From contig WQXG01000001.1 in assembly GCA_009784975.1 (NCBI GenBank), positions 62,001 through 126,000 on the forward strand: a DNA stretch of 64,000 bases. Reading direction: 5' to 3'. Of the stretch, positions 26,627 to 35,744 are shown piece after piece. Origin of the DNA: Treponema sp. Its GTDB lineage: Bacteria; Spirochaetota; Spirochaetia; Treponematales; Breznakiellaceae. How positions within the stretch are numbered: position 1 is the first letter of the stretch; every line of letters begins with the position of its first letter. Position numbers and translations under genes: made by a program. The notes below the pieces were generated by a model, which had not been told where the DNA came from, ran no database searches, and worked only from the letters and a program-made list of their open reading frames with translations.

Positions 26627-27525
26627 AATCACTAAAAATAATTTTTGCAATATTTTTTATATGTCTTTCTGTCTGCGGATGCACAATTATAGTGCTGGAA
26701 TTATTTTCTGATGTTTTTGACAGGGTAGAAGGCGATGATCTTCTGCGTGCCTGGACGGCAGGGTATCCCCGCGAGGAAGTGCATTTCTATTCCAGCTGGG
26801 GAGGAAGCAGCAGCAAACTGCAGGGTTTTGTTTACGGAAACGATAACGATAAAGGTTTGGTTGTAATTTTACACGGCTTGCAATCTTATGCCGATGAATA
26901 CGAAATAGCAATTTCATTTTTTGTTGATAACGGCTGGCGGGTATTTGCCTACAACAACACAGGTGTAGACGGCAGCGAAGGAAACAGCATGCGCGGTTTG
27001 TCTCAGGGAGTCATAGATCTTAAAGCGGCGCTTGATTATATTAACAGCAAAAGCGCTTTTAATGATTTGCCTGTTATGCTGGCGGGTTACAGTCTTGGTG
27101 GCTTTTCTGCCTGCGCAGTGTTAAATTATGATTATCGGATAAATGCCGTTGCCAGTTTCGCCGCGTTTAACAGTACGCAGGAAGTCTCGGAATATCAGGT
27201 TGTATCAGAGATAGGGGGCATTTATTATTTGCTTACTCCGCAGGTTTGGGCATTGGAAAGGCAGATATTCGGAGACATCGCAAAACTAACCGCAATTGAC
27301 GGAATAAACAAAGCCCAAATCCCGGTATTAATTATACATTGTTCCAGCGACGATGTTATTCCTGCCAATTCAGTTTCGGTATATTCCCACAGGTCAAGAA
27401 TAACAAACCCTTATACAGAGATTATTTTCCTTGACGGCGATGATATCTTTGGGCACTTTTTTAAACGTTATCCCAGGCTTGGTTTATACGAACAGGTCAA
27501 TCTTTTTTTTGAAAACGCAAGGTAA
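26623..27525 (+). CDS. alpha/beta-hydrolase lipoprotein
   Basis: A 300-aa exported lipoprotein (lipobox SVCGC, about residues 15-19) with an alpha/beta-hydrolase fold like the YqiA/BAAT/FrsA-type esterases. The oxyanion strand VVILHGLQSYADE, the nucleophile elbow AGYSLGGFSA (Ser), a late Asp in IIHCSSDDVIP and a C-terminal His in FGHFFKRYP are all visible. The ORF-track start at 26560 is inside the previous gene; ATG 26623 overlaps its stop by 4 bases and has GGGAG before it. With GH5 it might remove acyl side groups from plant polysaccharides; that is inference. Confidence 0.85.
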   Translation: MKSLKIIFAIFFICLSVCGCTIIVLELFSDVFDRVEGDDLLRAWTAGYPREEVHFYSSWGGSSSKLQGFVYGNDNDKGLVVILHGLQSYADEYEIAISFFVDNGWRVFAYNNTGVDGSEGNSMRGLSQGVIDLKAALDYINSKSAFNDLPVMLAGYSLGGFSACAVLNYDYRINAVASFAAFNSTQEVSEYQVVSEIGGIYYLLTPQVWALERQIFGDIAKLTAIDGINKAQIPVLIIHCSSDDVIPANSVSVYSHRSRITNPYTEIIFLDGDDIFGHFFKRYPRLGLYEQVNLFFENAR

Positions 27526-27614
27526 TTCCAGCGTTGACAGTGGGTTTTTCTGCCACTTTATCTGCCACTTTGTAAACTTATAAAAATAAGAACACCTTTT
27601 GTTGGGAAGTTCTC

Positions 27615-27647
27615 CCCGTAAGTCTATATACCATATAGACTTACGGG
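27615..27647. repeat. perfect 15-bp inverted repeat beside tRNA-Lys
   Basis: CCCGTAAGTCTATAT (27615-27629) and its exact inverse (27633-27647) are separated by 3 bases. It begins 2 bases beyond the 3' end of tRNA-Lys on the transcript strand. No T run follows on the minus strand, so it is not a standard intrinsic terminator; it may be a 3' trailer hairpin or a site for a DNA-binding protein. Confidence 0.7.
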
Positions 27648-27649
27648 TA

Positions 27650-27722
27650 TGAGCCGCGCTGGATTCGAACCACCGACCACCGCCTTAAAAGGGCGATGCT
27701 CTGCCAACTGAGCTAGCGGCCC
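27650..27722 (-). tRNA. tRNA-Lys (anticodon TTT)
   Basis: A complete 73-base cloverleaf on the minus strand. The acceptor GGGCCGC pairs with GCGGCTC, the D arm has AGTTGGCAGAGC, the anticodon loop is CTTTTAA (TTT), and the T arm contains GGTTCGAATCC. The discriminator is A and the 3' CCA is not encoded. One mismatch is seen in the T stem. The next gene ends 51 bases upstream. Confidence 0.95.
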
Positions 27723-27773
27723 AATAATAACCTATTCTTTAATTTATAAAAAAAACCATAATGAATCAAGTGG

Positions 27774-28088
27774 TTATTTTCGGTTTTTTAACTCAAATTC
27801 CTTGCGTTCTATTTGCTCTTTTACAAGCGATATTTCTTCCAAAATTGTGCGGATTTCCAGCGTATCGCGCTCAATTGATGTTTGCATCCGCTCGGTAAAT
27901 GCTTTGTAAGCCTCGTTTCCAAGCCGGGATATGAGTTTTGACGCCTGGTTTTCCAGTTGTTTGATGTCCCACATCAGTAAACCGCGTTCCCCCAGATCCT
28001 GCGCTTTTTCGCCCGCTTTGATGGCAAATTCCTTTGATGCCGCCCAGCCTTGTTCCAGCAGCTCTTTCATTCTTTCGCTAAAAGTCAT
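27774..28088 (-). CDS. small coiled-coil protein
   Basis: A 104-aa highly charged, almost wholly helical protein without membrane segments. Heptad patterns run through most of its length (IKQLENQASKLISRLGNEAY, EISLVKEQIERKEFELKN). AAGGAG precedes the ATG. It lies 14 bases downstream of the phosphatase gene and is probably its operon partner. The first 30 residues (WAASKEFAIKAGEKAQDLGERG) are like those of small treponemal proteins of unknown role. Confidence 0.75.
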   Translation of the reverse strand: MTFSERMKELLEQGWAASKEFAIKAGEKAQDLGERGLLMWDIKQLENQASKLISRLGNEAYKAFTERMQTSIERDTLEIRTILEEISLVKEQIERKEFELKNRK

Positions 28089-28102
28089 AATTTTCTCCTT
28101 GT

Positions 28103-31100
28103 TTATTTTCGTTTTATTCCTAAAATGGTCAGATCGTCGTACTGCTCATCTTCCATAACATGAGTATAATACATATACGCAGGATTTTCAGGGTATTCCC
28201 GGGTATGGGAACAATAACGCCTGTACTGGATAAAGTGGTTTTTAAGGAATTCGTCCACTTTTTTGTCTACCAAAACACGGGAACTTTCGCCCGCATTTTT
28301 TGGTTTATAGCAGCGGAACATTTTTTCTACCGATACCATCGCCATAATTACATCTTCCGCCTGACCTTCGCAGGTTGAAAAATCAAACTGCAAATCTTCT
28401 GTGTCTTCCGGGTTGTGATATTTTTTAAGCGTGTAAATTTGCTTTGCCATTACAGCGTTAATTATATCCTTTACGCGATCCGCCGACAGTTCTTCATCGG
28501 CTTGTCCGCTAAGATGATTTTCGTGCGGGGTATCCACGGGACCTTCCGTGCAGATTATTTCCTTAAAGTCTTTATTGCGGAATCTTCTTTTTGCTTCTTC
28601 GATACCGTCGGTGTAGAGCAGAAGTATATCACCTTTGTTGATGGTAACGGTTTGCACCTTGTAACCGCCTGTTGATTCAATCATAAAGTTGGGAAGTACG
28701 CCTGTTGCGGGAGTTGTAGGAAGAGTGATGGTTTTAATTTTACCTTCTGATGCATCGTAAAGGTTGATGATGTTATCACCGGCATTGCAGAAGCGGACAA
28801 TTCCTGTTTCGGAGTCAAACAGACACAGGGTAAATGCGGCAAAGCGGCCTTTAAATCCGAGCGTTTCGATAAAGTCGTTTATCTGATAAACCACGTCTTC
28901 TATGTGCATTCCTTTTTCATTTGGTTTCCATTGTTTAAAATAGTTCAGGAACATCGTTGCAACCTGAATCATAATAAGAGCGGCAGGGATGCCTTTTCCG
29001 GCGACGTCGCATTTGATGATGGCATAGTAGCGGCCGTCCAAATCCCTGTAATCAAAATAGTCTCCCGATACGCCTTTGGCGCCTTCGTAATAACCAAAGA
29101 AAGTAAGGTTTTTTGTTTGGTTGGATCCCGTTGTTAATTTATTACCCTGATTGTCCATCTCCAGCGGAATAAATTTCTTTTGTATTTCTTTACCGATTGA
29201 AAGATCGGAGGCGGCAAGAGCGGCTTTTGCAAGCCCATGTGTCATGTCATTGATGGTGCTGCCCAATACCGCAATTTCATCCTGAGAAGGAATTTTAATT
29301 TCTACTCCGGCAAGTTTTGTTTTGTCTTCGGTATCGCGGATCATTTCGATATGACGGACAAGTGTGCGGATTGGACGGACAATTAAGGCAGAAAGGATAA
29401 CTGCGCCGATAACGCCGATGGCAATCGCTATCAATGCAACAATGCCGATTGTCAATAAGAGCGTCATCTGTCCCAAAAATATTGATCTTATAATCGTATC
29501 CAGATTAACTTCCAGCAATACAAAGCCGCGGAAGAAATTATCGTCTGCTCCCAGCCTGTACATAATCGGCTTGTAGAAAATATAGGTTCTGTTTTTATTA
29601 TTGATGGTTCTGGTGATATCAAATTCCGGGTAAGAACCGATGTTTCCCGTAAGACCGGAAAGTATTTCCGTAAGTTTTACTTCCTGCGAATTTATTGTTG
29701 CCTGAATGTACATGAGCCGTTCCATGTTCGCATCATCGTATGGAATCGTCTGCGCCTGCTGCGTCAGATCCCTGATGCTCTGGGCAACTTCTCTTGCCTG
29801 CACCTGCGCGCGGCTGTTCAGGTCAATGCTGATCTCCTGTAAATAATCGGAAAGGCTGTCATTAAATCTGGAAACGCCGGAGCGCAGTTCGGTTGTGTCA
29901 ATTTTTGAATCAATGTTCGGATCGTTCGATGCCCATACATGATCTGTATGTATAGAGCCTATGCCGTAACCTGTAATTGTTATATAGCTTGCCTCTTCAA
30001 GAGCGGCAGATTGTGACGGAAGATACATCATTTCCAGAACGCCTCTTTCTCCCATCGGCATATATGTTCTTGCGCTGGACGCAAGTCCTTCCAGAAGAAC
30101 TTTTGAGCGTTCCTGAAGGCTTTTAAGCAAAGTTTCCCGCTGTGTGGTGGTCATAAAATAATACATGGGTATAGAGATCATTATAACGATTAATAAAACA
30201 AGGGCGATTGTAAAAGACGCAAGCTTATAACTTAATCCCCTTCCTCTCTTTTCTATTTTTACTATTTTCTGTTTCTTTTCCATTGGCATAAAATCTCCTG
30301 TAATGATTGCAAGCGCTTCCTGCTTGACCGCCATGCTTTCTGTGATAACTTCGCTTATTCCCCTGATTATTGCAATTAATCCAAGTATGCAGAAAATTGC
30401 CAGTATAACGGCAAGCGCCATAATCGGGTTAAGTGTTATTTTTCCGTTGCTTTGTATATTCCAGGAAGGTCTCCATTCCTGTGTATAATCTCCGAATTTT
30501 ACAGTTCCTGTTCTGATTGTTGTTATAAACGGAGCGGCAGTGTACCATCCTCTTGTTGAATGTTCTATCCTTAAACGATGCCGTCCTTCCTCAATATTTT
30601 CGTATCTTATTCCGCCGATTTCCCTGTCCGATAAAATTGTAAAGCTTTCTGCCGCCTGCTGCCTGTCGCCATGTTCCAATACTACAGAAGTTATCCGCCC
30701 GTTAGTTAAAAAGCCTCTCCCCAATATTCGTATTGTAAGTTCTCCCTGCTCATCCTGCTGTGCGTCTACAAAACTGATTGTAGTGTAGGGAATAAATTTG
30801 TTCATTCTAAAGATCAGGCTGGACGGCTGTCCGATATTGCCTGCCTGATCAATTGCAGAAACGGTAAAAGCCCAAAGTCCGTTATCCTGATTTATATAAT
30901 TAACTAAAGTGTTTCCTCCCATGATGGCAGACGGAGGAGAAATGATTCTGAAACTTTCATTTGCTGCCGCAGTGTTCATTCCCAGGTATTGAAGGTTCCA
31001 TGTGTAACCGGCAATGAACGGATCGGTTGACGGTTCCCATAACATATTAAATGTATTGGACAGCATAAAACCATTGCTATCCAGTTCAGGCTGGCGGATT

Positions 31101-32635
31101 GTTACCTGCGGCGGTGGAATTGTTTTTCTGTAATATGAAATTCTTGCCGGCTCTGACCAGTTGCCCGCATAATCCTGCGCGCGGACGCTGAAATACCACA
31201 GTCCGTCCCTGTCGGCAGTATTTTCCATGTTAAGGTTGGAAGTGTTGCCGATATTGTAAATCATTACCTGTTCCGGTGGTACTGTGTTTATATCCTGACT
31301 CCAGCTCCATGAAAATCCGTAAATCCCGGAAGTATCCGCAGGAATGTTCCATGAAACACGCGCTCTTTCCGAACGGTTGGCTCTTGCCGGAGTAAAGTTG
31401 ACTGCGCTAAGGCGCGGGCTGTCCACAGAATGATCCGGAGCAAGTACGAAAATACGTCCCGCATCCCGTACTGTTGTCTGCCAGAAAATATAAGCGCCGT
31501 CATGGCTGATTACAGGTCTTGCGAAAGAAGCGTCCATTGCCGCGCTGGAAAGCAGATGGTTCTGCCATGAAAGATCCCTGCGCTGCGCAAGAACGATTCT
31601 GTTGTTTCTGCTTCTGTTATCAAACCAGACAACAACAGGAGCATTTCCGTGAATAAAAGCAATTGGATTATTGCAGTAAGCATCTGTGTTGTTTAGCCGT
31701 TCAACAGCGCCGACTATATTGCCGTTTGCATTAATCGTTGCAGCGTAAATGCCAGGCGGCAGGTTTGCAAGACGCCGTTCCCAAACTATAAATAAATTTT
31801 CTCCGCTTCTTATTACGTGCGGACGCTGATTGTCAAAGCTATTGGGATCCGCTGTTATCTGAACAGGATCGTTAAAAGTAGTGAAACGCCTTGATTCTGT
31901 CCATGTTCTGCCGCCGTCATTGCTGGTTTTGTAATAAAGCTGAAAAGTTGTTATGGCATCCGCTCCCATTACAAGTGACTGAAAAAACACAAAATCCCTG
32001 CTTCCAAGGCTTGCATGGGTCGGGAGGAAGTTAAGCGCAAGAGTGCTTTCCGGAGTAAAAAATTCAAAAGGCGACCAGTTTATTCCATCGCTGGATCGTG
32101 AATAAAAGATTGACAGAGACTGAGTAGAACCTCTTGTTACAAAGAGAAGATATCCTCCGTCTGCGCGCACAAAAATACGGGGCGCAACTGAATTTTCTCC
32201 GCCTGTATTGATTGTCTGGCGCTGAAAACTTCGTCCTCTGTCCTGCGAGATTAATATCTGTATTTCTGTGCCGCCTGCTGCTGCGGCAATAATTATTCTT
32301 CCGCGATTATCAATTACAAGATTGATGATAGAAGGCTCTGTGCCGGAAAAAGCATAGGGGCCTGCGACTATGCCTCTTTGCTGCCAGTCGTTTCCGCCTT
32401 CCTTAACAGCCATAAAAATATTTATTATACCCGCTGCTGCAATGCCCGGATCCCTGTTGGGAGCGGATTCCTGCCATGCAGCAACAGAAAAATTATCTGA
32501 ATATGCGCTTACAGGGAATTTTCCCTGACGCGGCGTAAATGGTTCTGCCGCTTCCCAGAAAAAGTCGGCTGACTGCGCGAAAACAGAGGATAAAGCCAGA
32601 AGAGAAAAAAGCGTTAACAGAAATAATTTTTTCAT
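28103..32635 (-). CDS. membrane-spanning sensor phosphatase: beta-propeller, HAMP and SpoIIE/PP2C
   Basis: A 1510-aa protein. Signal peptide (MKKLFLLTLFSLLALSSVFA), then a large extracytoplasmic region with sialidase/BNR-like Asp-box blades (about 30-420; SQDRGRSFQRQ, SNDGGRTWTES), Ig/FN3-like modules (about 430-740), two membrane helices (about 755 and 815), a second extracytoplasmic part, a third helix (about 1060), HAMP, and a cytoplasmic SpoIIE-type PP2C domain (SGDYFDYRDLDG, KCDVAGKGIPAALIM, LLYTDGIEEA). It should dephosphorylate an anti-sigma-antagonist or similar serine phosphoprotein in answer to an outside signal. It overlaps the upstream gene by 4 bases. Confidence 0.88.
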   Translation of the reverse strand: MKKLFLLTLFSLLALSSVFAQSADFFWEAAEPFTPRQGKFPVSAYSDNFSVAAWQESAPNRDPGIAAAGIINIFMAVKEGGNDWQQRGIVAGPYAFSGTEPSIINLVIDNRGRIIIAAAAGGTEIQILISQDRGRSFQRQTINTGGENSVAPRIFVRADGGYLLFVTRGSTQSLSIFYSRSSDGINWSPFEFFTPESTLALNFLPTHASLGSRDFVFFQSLVMGADAITTFQLYYKTSNDGGRTWTESRRFTTFNDPVQITADPNSFDNQRPHVIRSGENLFIVWERRLANLPPGIYAATINANGNIVGAVERLNNTDAYCNNPIAFIHGNAPVVVWFDNRSRNNRIVLAQRRDLSWQNHLLSSAAMDASFARPVISHDGAYIFWQTTVRDAGRIFVLAPDHSVDSPRLSAVNFTPARANRSERARVSWNIPADTSGIYGFSWSWSQDINTVPPEQVMIYNIGNTSNLNMENTADRDGLWYFSVRAQDYAGNWSEPARISYYRKTIPPPQVTIRQPELDSNGFMLSNTFNMLWEPSTDPFIAGYTWNLQYLGMNTAAANESFRIISPPSAIMGGNTLVNYINQDNGLWAFTVSAIDQAGNIGQPSSLIFRMNKFIPYTTISFVDAQQDEQGELTIRILGRGFLTNGRITSVVLEHGDRQQAAESFTILSDREIGGIRYENIEEGRHRLRIEHSTRGWYTAAPFITTIRTGTVKFGDYTQEWRPSWNIQSNGKITLNPIMALAVILAIFCILGLIAIIRGISEVITESMAVKQEALAIITGDFMPMEKKQKIVKIEKRGRGLSYKLASFTIALVLLIVIMISIPMYYFMTTTQRETLLKSLQERSKVLLEGLASSARTYMPMGERGVLEMMYLPSQSAALEEASYITITGYGIGSIHTDHVWASNDPNIDSKIDTTELRSGVSRFNDSLSDYLQEISIDLNSRAQVQAREVAQSIRDLTQQAQTIPYDDANMERLMYIQATINSQEVKLTEILSGLTGNIGSYPEFDITRTINNKNRTYIFYKPIMYRLGADDNFFRGFVLLEVNLDTIIRSIFLGQMTLLLTIGIVALIAIAIGVIGAVILSALIVRPIRTLVRHIEMIRDTEDKTKLAGVEIKIPSQDEIAVLGSTINDMTHGLAKAALAASDLSIGKEIQKKFIPLEMDNQGNKLTTGSNQTKNLTFFGYYEGAKGVSGDYFDYRDLDGRYYAIIKCDVAGKGIPAALIMIQVATMFLNYFKQWKPNEKGMHIEDVVYQINDFIETLGFKGRFAAFTLCLFDSETGIVRFCNAGDNIINLYDASEGKIKTITLPTTPATGVLPNFMIESTGGYKVQTVTINKGDILLLYTDGIEEAKRRFRNKDFKEIICTEGPVDTPHENHLSGQADEELSADRVKDIINAVMAKQIYTLKKYHNPEDTEDLQFDFSTCEGQAEDVIMAMVSVEKMFRCYKPKNAGESSRVLVDKKVDEFLKNHFIQYRRYCSHTREYPENPAYMYYTHVMEDEQYDDLTILGIKRK

Positions 32636-35600
32636 AATATCGACTGTATCCTTCGTTGTAAATCAACCAGTTTTGTTATATTGCGGTTTCTGGGATTCTC
32701 CATAAGCCTTTCCACAAGCGCGCGCGCTACAAGGTTGTTTCCTGCCTGCAGCTCCCGTATTGCTCTTTGATAAATTTCCTCATCCTGGCTTGTAAGTACG
32801 ATGGCGGCAGGAACACTCATTCTGCTAAGCAGCCTGTCCTTTACGCGCGTTGCCTCTGCATTTTCAGGATTTAATGTAATTGCCTGTTCTATATTTTCAA
32901 GCGCTGTTTCAAACAAGGCTGTAACATTTCCGTCCAGAATTCTGCTGGCGGAAGCTGTCAGTTCTCTTGAACGCGCTATATCTGCGGGGTTCGGCGGCGG
33001 CGGACGGAAACCCATATCTATTTCTGCCTGTATTAAAATAGCTCTAAGGTTGGGGTAGCGCGGATTTATTTCTGCCAGGTTTTGAAGATCGGCATAAGCT
33101 TCAATGGAGCGCTGTCTTGTGCCTGCAATTGCCGTTCTCATGCGCTGTTCAAACGAAGTGTTAAATGCAGCCGGGTCCAAAAATTGCTCGATTCTTAGAT
33201 CAAGAATACCCGCTTGCTGATTGAGAGGAAACATTAGTCTCACTTCCCTTGTCATCTGCCGCGCTTCGTCAAATTTTGCAAGACCGAGTATACGCTGCCC
33301 TGCGTTTATATGGCGCATTCCCTCTTCAAAACTTCTTTGCGCCTGGCTCAGCAATTGGCTCATTTCCGCAAATAGCGGCGCTGTGGGAGGAATTGACCTG
33401 CCTGAACGCGCCGATAAAGCGGTGCGGATAATGCCCAGCCAATATTCAACTTCATCATTGTCATCTGCATTTGTTACTCTCCAGCGGCTTCTGGCTCTTA
33501 TAAGATTATCCTGCGCCTGCTGGAAATTTCCGCCAAAGTACGAAGTGCGCGCATTGTTTACAAGATTACGCACTTCTGCAATTATCATTTCGTTTTCTGC
33601 GCGAGAAATAGCCTGCCCCAAATCCAGCAATTGGGTATCCCATGTTGTGCGTAAAACGGCAGATGCCTGTATTTCAAGTGAATTGTAAATCCTGTCAGAT
33701 GAGCGCTGTACACGATCGCGCGCAAGATCGAAATCCTGTCTTTGATACGCAGTCTGCGCTTCCCTGTAGAGCCGTTCCGCTTCCTGCCTGTAAGCTTCTG
33801 CCTGTGACGATCTTGTGCGCGCAATTTCCGCAGATGCAACTCCCTGATTACGAAGCGCAAGCAATTCGTTATAAACAGCCTGATAACCGGTATTAAGATT
33901 GGTTATTTCCGCATTTGATGCTATCGGCTGCGGTTCATTTCTGAACTGGGTTAAAATGGTATTTGCATTTTGAAGATCAATTGCCGATGAAGAAATCATC
34001 GATGACAGTGTCACCAATGCTTCTGCCGGGTAGTAGTAAACAATTGCTTCCCCGTCATCGGTTGTGTGTCTTTCTCCCTCAAGATAGGCGCTGCCTCTTT
34101 CCATTTCGCTCTTTCTGACATTTAAACTGTTTTGCAGGCTGTTATATGCAATTGTATAATACCTCTGGGCCGATTGAAGTTCTTCCTGATTAAAAATAGC
34201 CTGCAAACCGCCGATTGCAGCAAGGGTGTTTGATATATGCGCGACATTGTGATACGAATTTATCTGCGTATTTGTCTGATTGGCTGCCGCAGCTATATTT
34301 TCTGTTTCCCGCTGCATCCTGTTAATATTGCTTCTAACCTGCTGTTCGCCTGTTAAACCTTCTGAGGTAGTAATGCTTCCCTGCTGCCAGCGGCTAAGCG
34401 ACGTACGATCGATATTCTGGCGCGCTGCAATATTTGCAGATTGCAGAAGATAATTATTCGCTTCGTTAAGCGCTCTGAGCTCCAGAAATTGGCGCATATC
34501 AAGGCGCATTACAGTGTTTGCGAATAATGTGACTGTCGGCGCGGAAGCGTCAAAGTACTGGCGGTGTTTGGCAAAGAATTGCCCGGAAAGATTGTAAAAA
34601 CTTTCCATTCTGCCAAGCGAAGAAATTACCGGTGTATATTCTCTTGCATTAAAAGATGCAAGGGAGGAAGTGTTTGCCGCTTCGATATACGAATGTAAAG
34701 CATTTAAACCGGAGCCGGCAGAGTTTCTCCATGCCGAATCAAATGCGCCCAGCATTCCTTCCTGAATGGTTTCCTCGGTTCGTCCGCGGATAATGATCGA
34801 AAGAAACGCAAGATGGTTTCTGTCGCCAAGTTCCGGATCATTTGCCTGTAATCCTTCAAGTATCCTTTCAAATGTATTTACGGCTGAATATAGCTGGTGT
34901 TTCAATCCCGCAAGCACATCTATTGCAGGCATCAGCCTGTCTATTGATTGCGTAATCCTGGGAAAATCCCCTGCGCTTATGGCGCGGGTTAATTCTGCGG
35001 AAAGCGCGGCTGCCTGGGCATTTGCCTGCGCAAAAGCCTCAAGTATCGTGTTAACTCTTTCTGTTTCCCTTATTACTGTTGCCTCTGTTTCATTGCCGAA
35101 ATCGCCGGAGAAAAATTCTTCCCGCATGATGCCCATTCCGCCCGCATAGTTTTGGATAGCCGCAACGCTGTCCCCCCTGTCCAGCAATTCACGGCCTCTT
35201 TCCAGAATATTACGCAGCATATTTCTGCTTACGTTAAATTGCGCAATTTCTCTTGTTCTGGATACAAAGTTGGTAAGCAAAGGACTGTCGTCTTTTTCCA
35301 GCGAATAAAGTTTTAGGGATAATGTGAGTATTTTATCATCATTATCCGGGTCATTTAAAAGGGTTCTTATAAGTTCATCTGCGGTGCGGTTAAAATCTTC
35401 CCGTATCTGGTAAATTCTGCGCAGGCGGCTTTGCGCCCTGTCAAATTTATCCGGGTTTTGCCGGGCAAAATCTGACAAAATCAATATCGCCTCATCGTAT
35501 TCTTTGTCATTTATAAGGGCATCTGCTCTGGACAGAGCTGCATCCCGGCTGCCGCTGCCAAAAACCGGAGTTAATGACGAAAACAGCAGAAAAAGCGCGA

Positions 35601-35646
35601 AAAAATAATAAATAGCAGACCTTTGGGCACACTTCGCCATTATCAT
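32632..35646 (-). CDS. large secreted TPR-like protein
   Basis: A 1004-aa exported protein with a signal peptide ending in FSSLTPVFGSGS. The rest is helical with TPR-like units at both ends (ADALINDKEYDEAILILSDFARQNPDKF; ALENIEQAITLNPENAEATRVKDRL) and a long Gln/Arg/Glu-rich coiled-coil middle. No catalytic motif is seen. It is the first gene of the operon with the SpoIIE phosphatase, whose ATG overlaps its stop by 4 bases, so it may be the periplasmic partner of the propeller domain. A TATAGT box lies 6 bases before the ATG, with a poor -35. Confidence 0.75.
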   Translation of the reverse strand: MIMAKCAQRSAIYYFFALFLLFSSLTPVFGSGSRDAALSRADALINDKEYDEAILILSDFARQNPDKFDRAQSRLRRIYQIREDFNRTADELIRTLLNDPDNDDKILTLSLKLYSLEKDDSPLLTNFVSRTREIAQFNVSRNMLRNILERGRELLDRGDSVAAIQNYAGGMGIMREEFFSGDFGNETEATVIRETERVNTILEAFAQANAQAAALSAELTRAISAGDFPRITQSIDRLMPAIDVLAGLKHQLYSAVNTFERILEGLQANDPELGDRNHLAFLSIIIRGRTEETIQEGMLGAFDSAWRNSAGSGLNALHSYIEAANTSSLASFNAREYTPVISSLGRMESFYNLSGQFFAKHRQYFDASAPTVTLFANTVMRLDMRQFLELRALNEANNYLLQSANIAARQNIDRTSLSRWQQGSITTSEGLTGEQQVRSNINRMQRETENIAAAANQTNTQINSYHNVAHISNTLAAIGGLQAIFNQEELQSAQRYYTIAYNSLQNSLNVRKSEMERGSAYLEGERHTTDDGEAIVYYYPAEALVTLSSMISSSAIDLQNANTILTQFRNEPQPIASNAEITNLNTGYQAVYNELLALRNQGVASAEIARTRSSQAEAYRQEAERLYREAQTAYQRQDFDLARDRVQRSSDRIYNSLEIQASAVLRTTWDTQLLDLGQAISRAENEMIIAEVRNLVNNARTSYFGGNFQQAQDNLIRARSRWRVTNADDNDEVEYWLGIIRTALSARSGRSIPPTAPLFAEMSQLLSQAQRSFEEGMRHINAGQRILGLAKFDEARQMTREVRLMFPLNQQAGILDLRIEQFLDPAAFNTSFEQRMRTAIAGTRQRSIEAYADLQNLAEINPRYPNLRAILIQAEIDMGFRPPPPNPADIARSRELTASASRILDGNVTALFETALENIEQAITLNPENAEATRVKDRLLSRMSVPAAIVLTSQDEEIYQRAIRELQAGNNLVARALVERLMENPRNRNITKLVDLQRRIQSIL

Positions 35647-35744
35647 TACTATACTATATTATCGTAAAAAACCATCTAATCCTTTTGGGTATACTATTTT
35701 TTTTTAAGAATCCGATGTATATATTATAGAGAGAGGCTTTATTT

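Noticed and set aside
27615-27722. tRNA-Lys as a prophage or island attachment site
   Set aside because: No integrase, no direct repeat of the tRNA 3' end and no phage genes were found; the inverted repeat alone is not enough.
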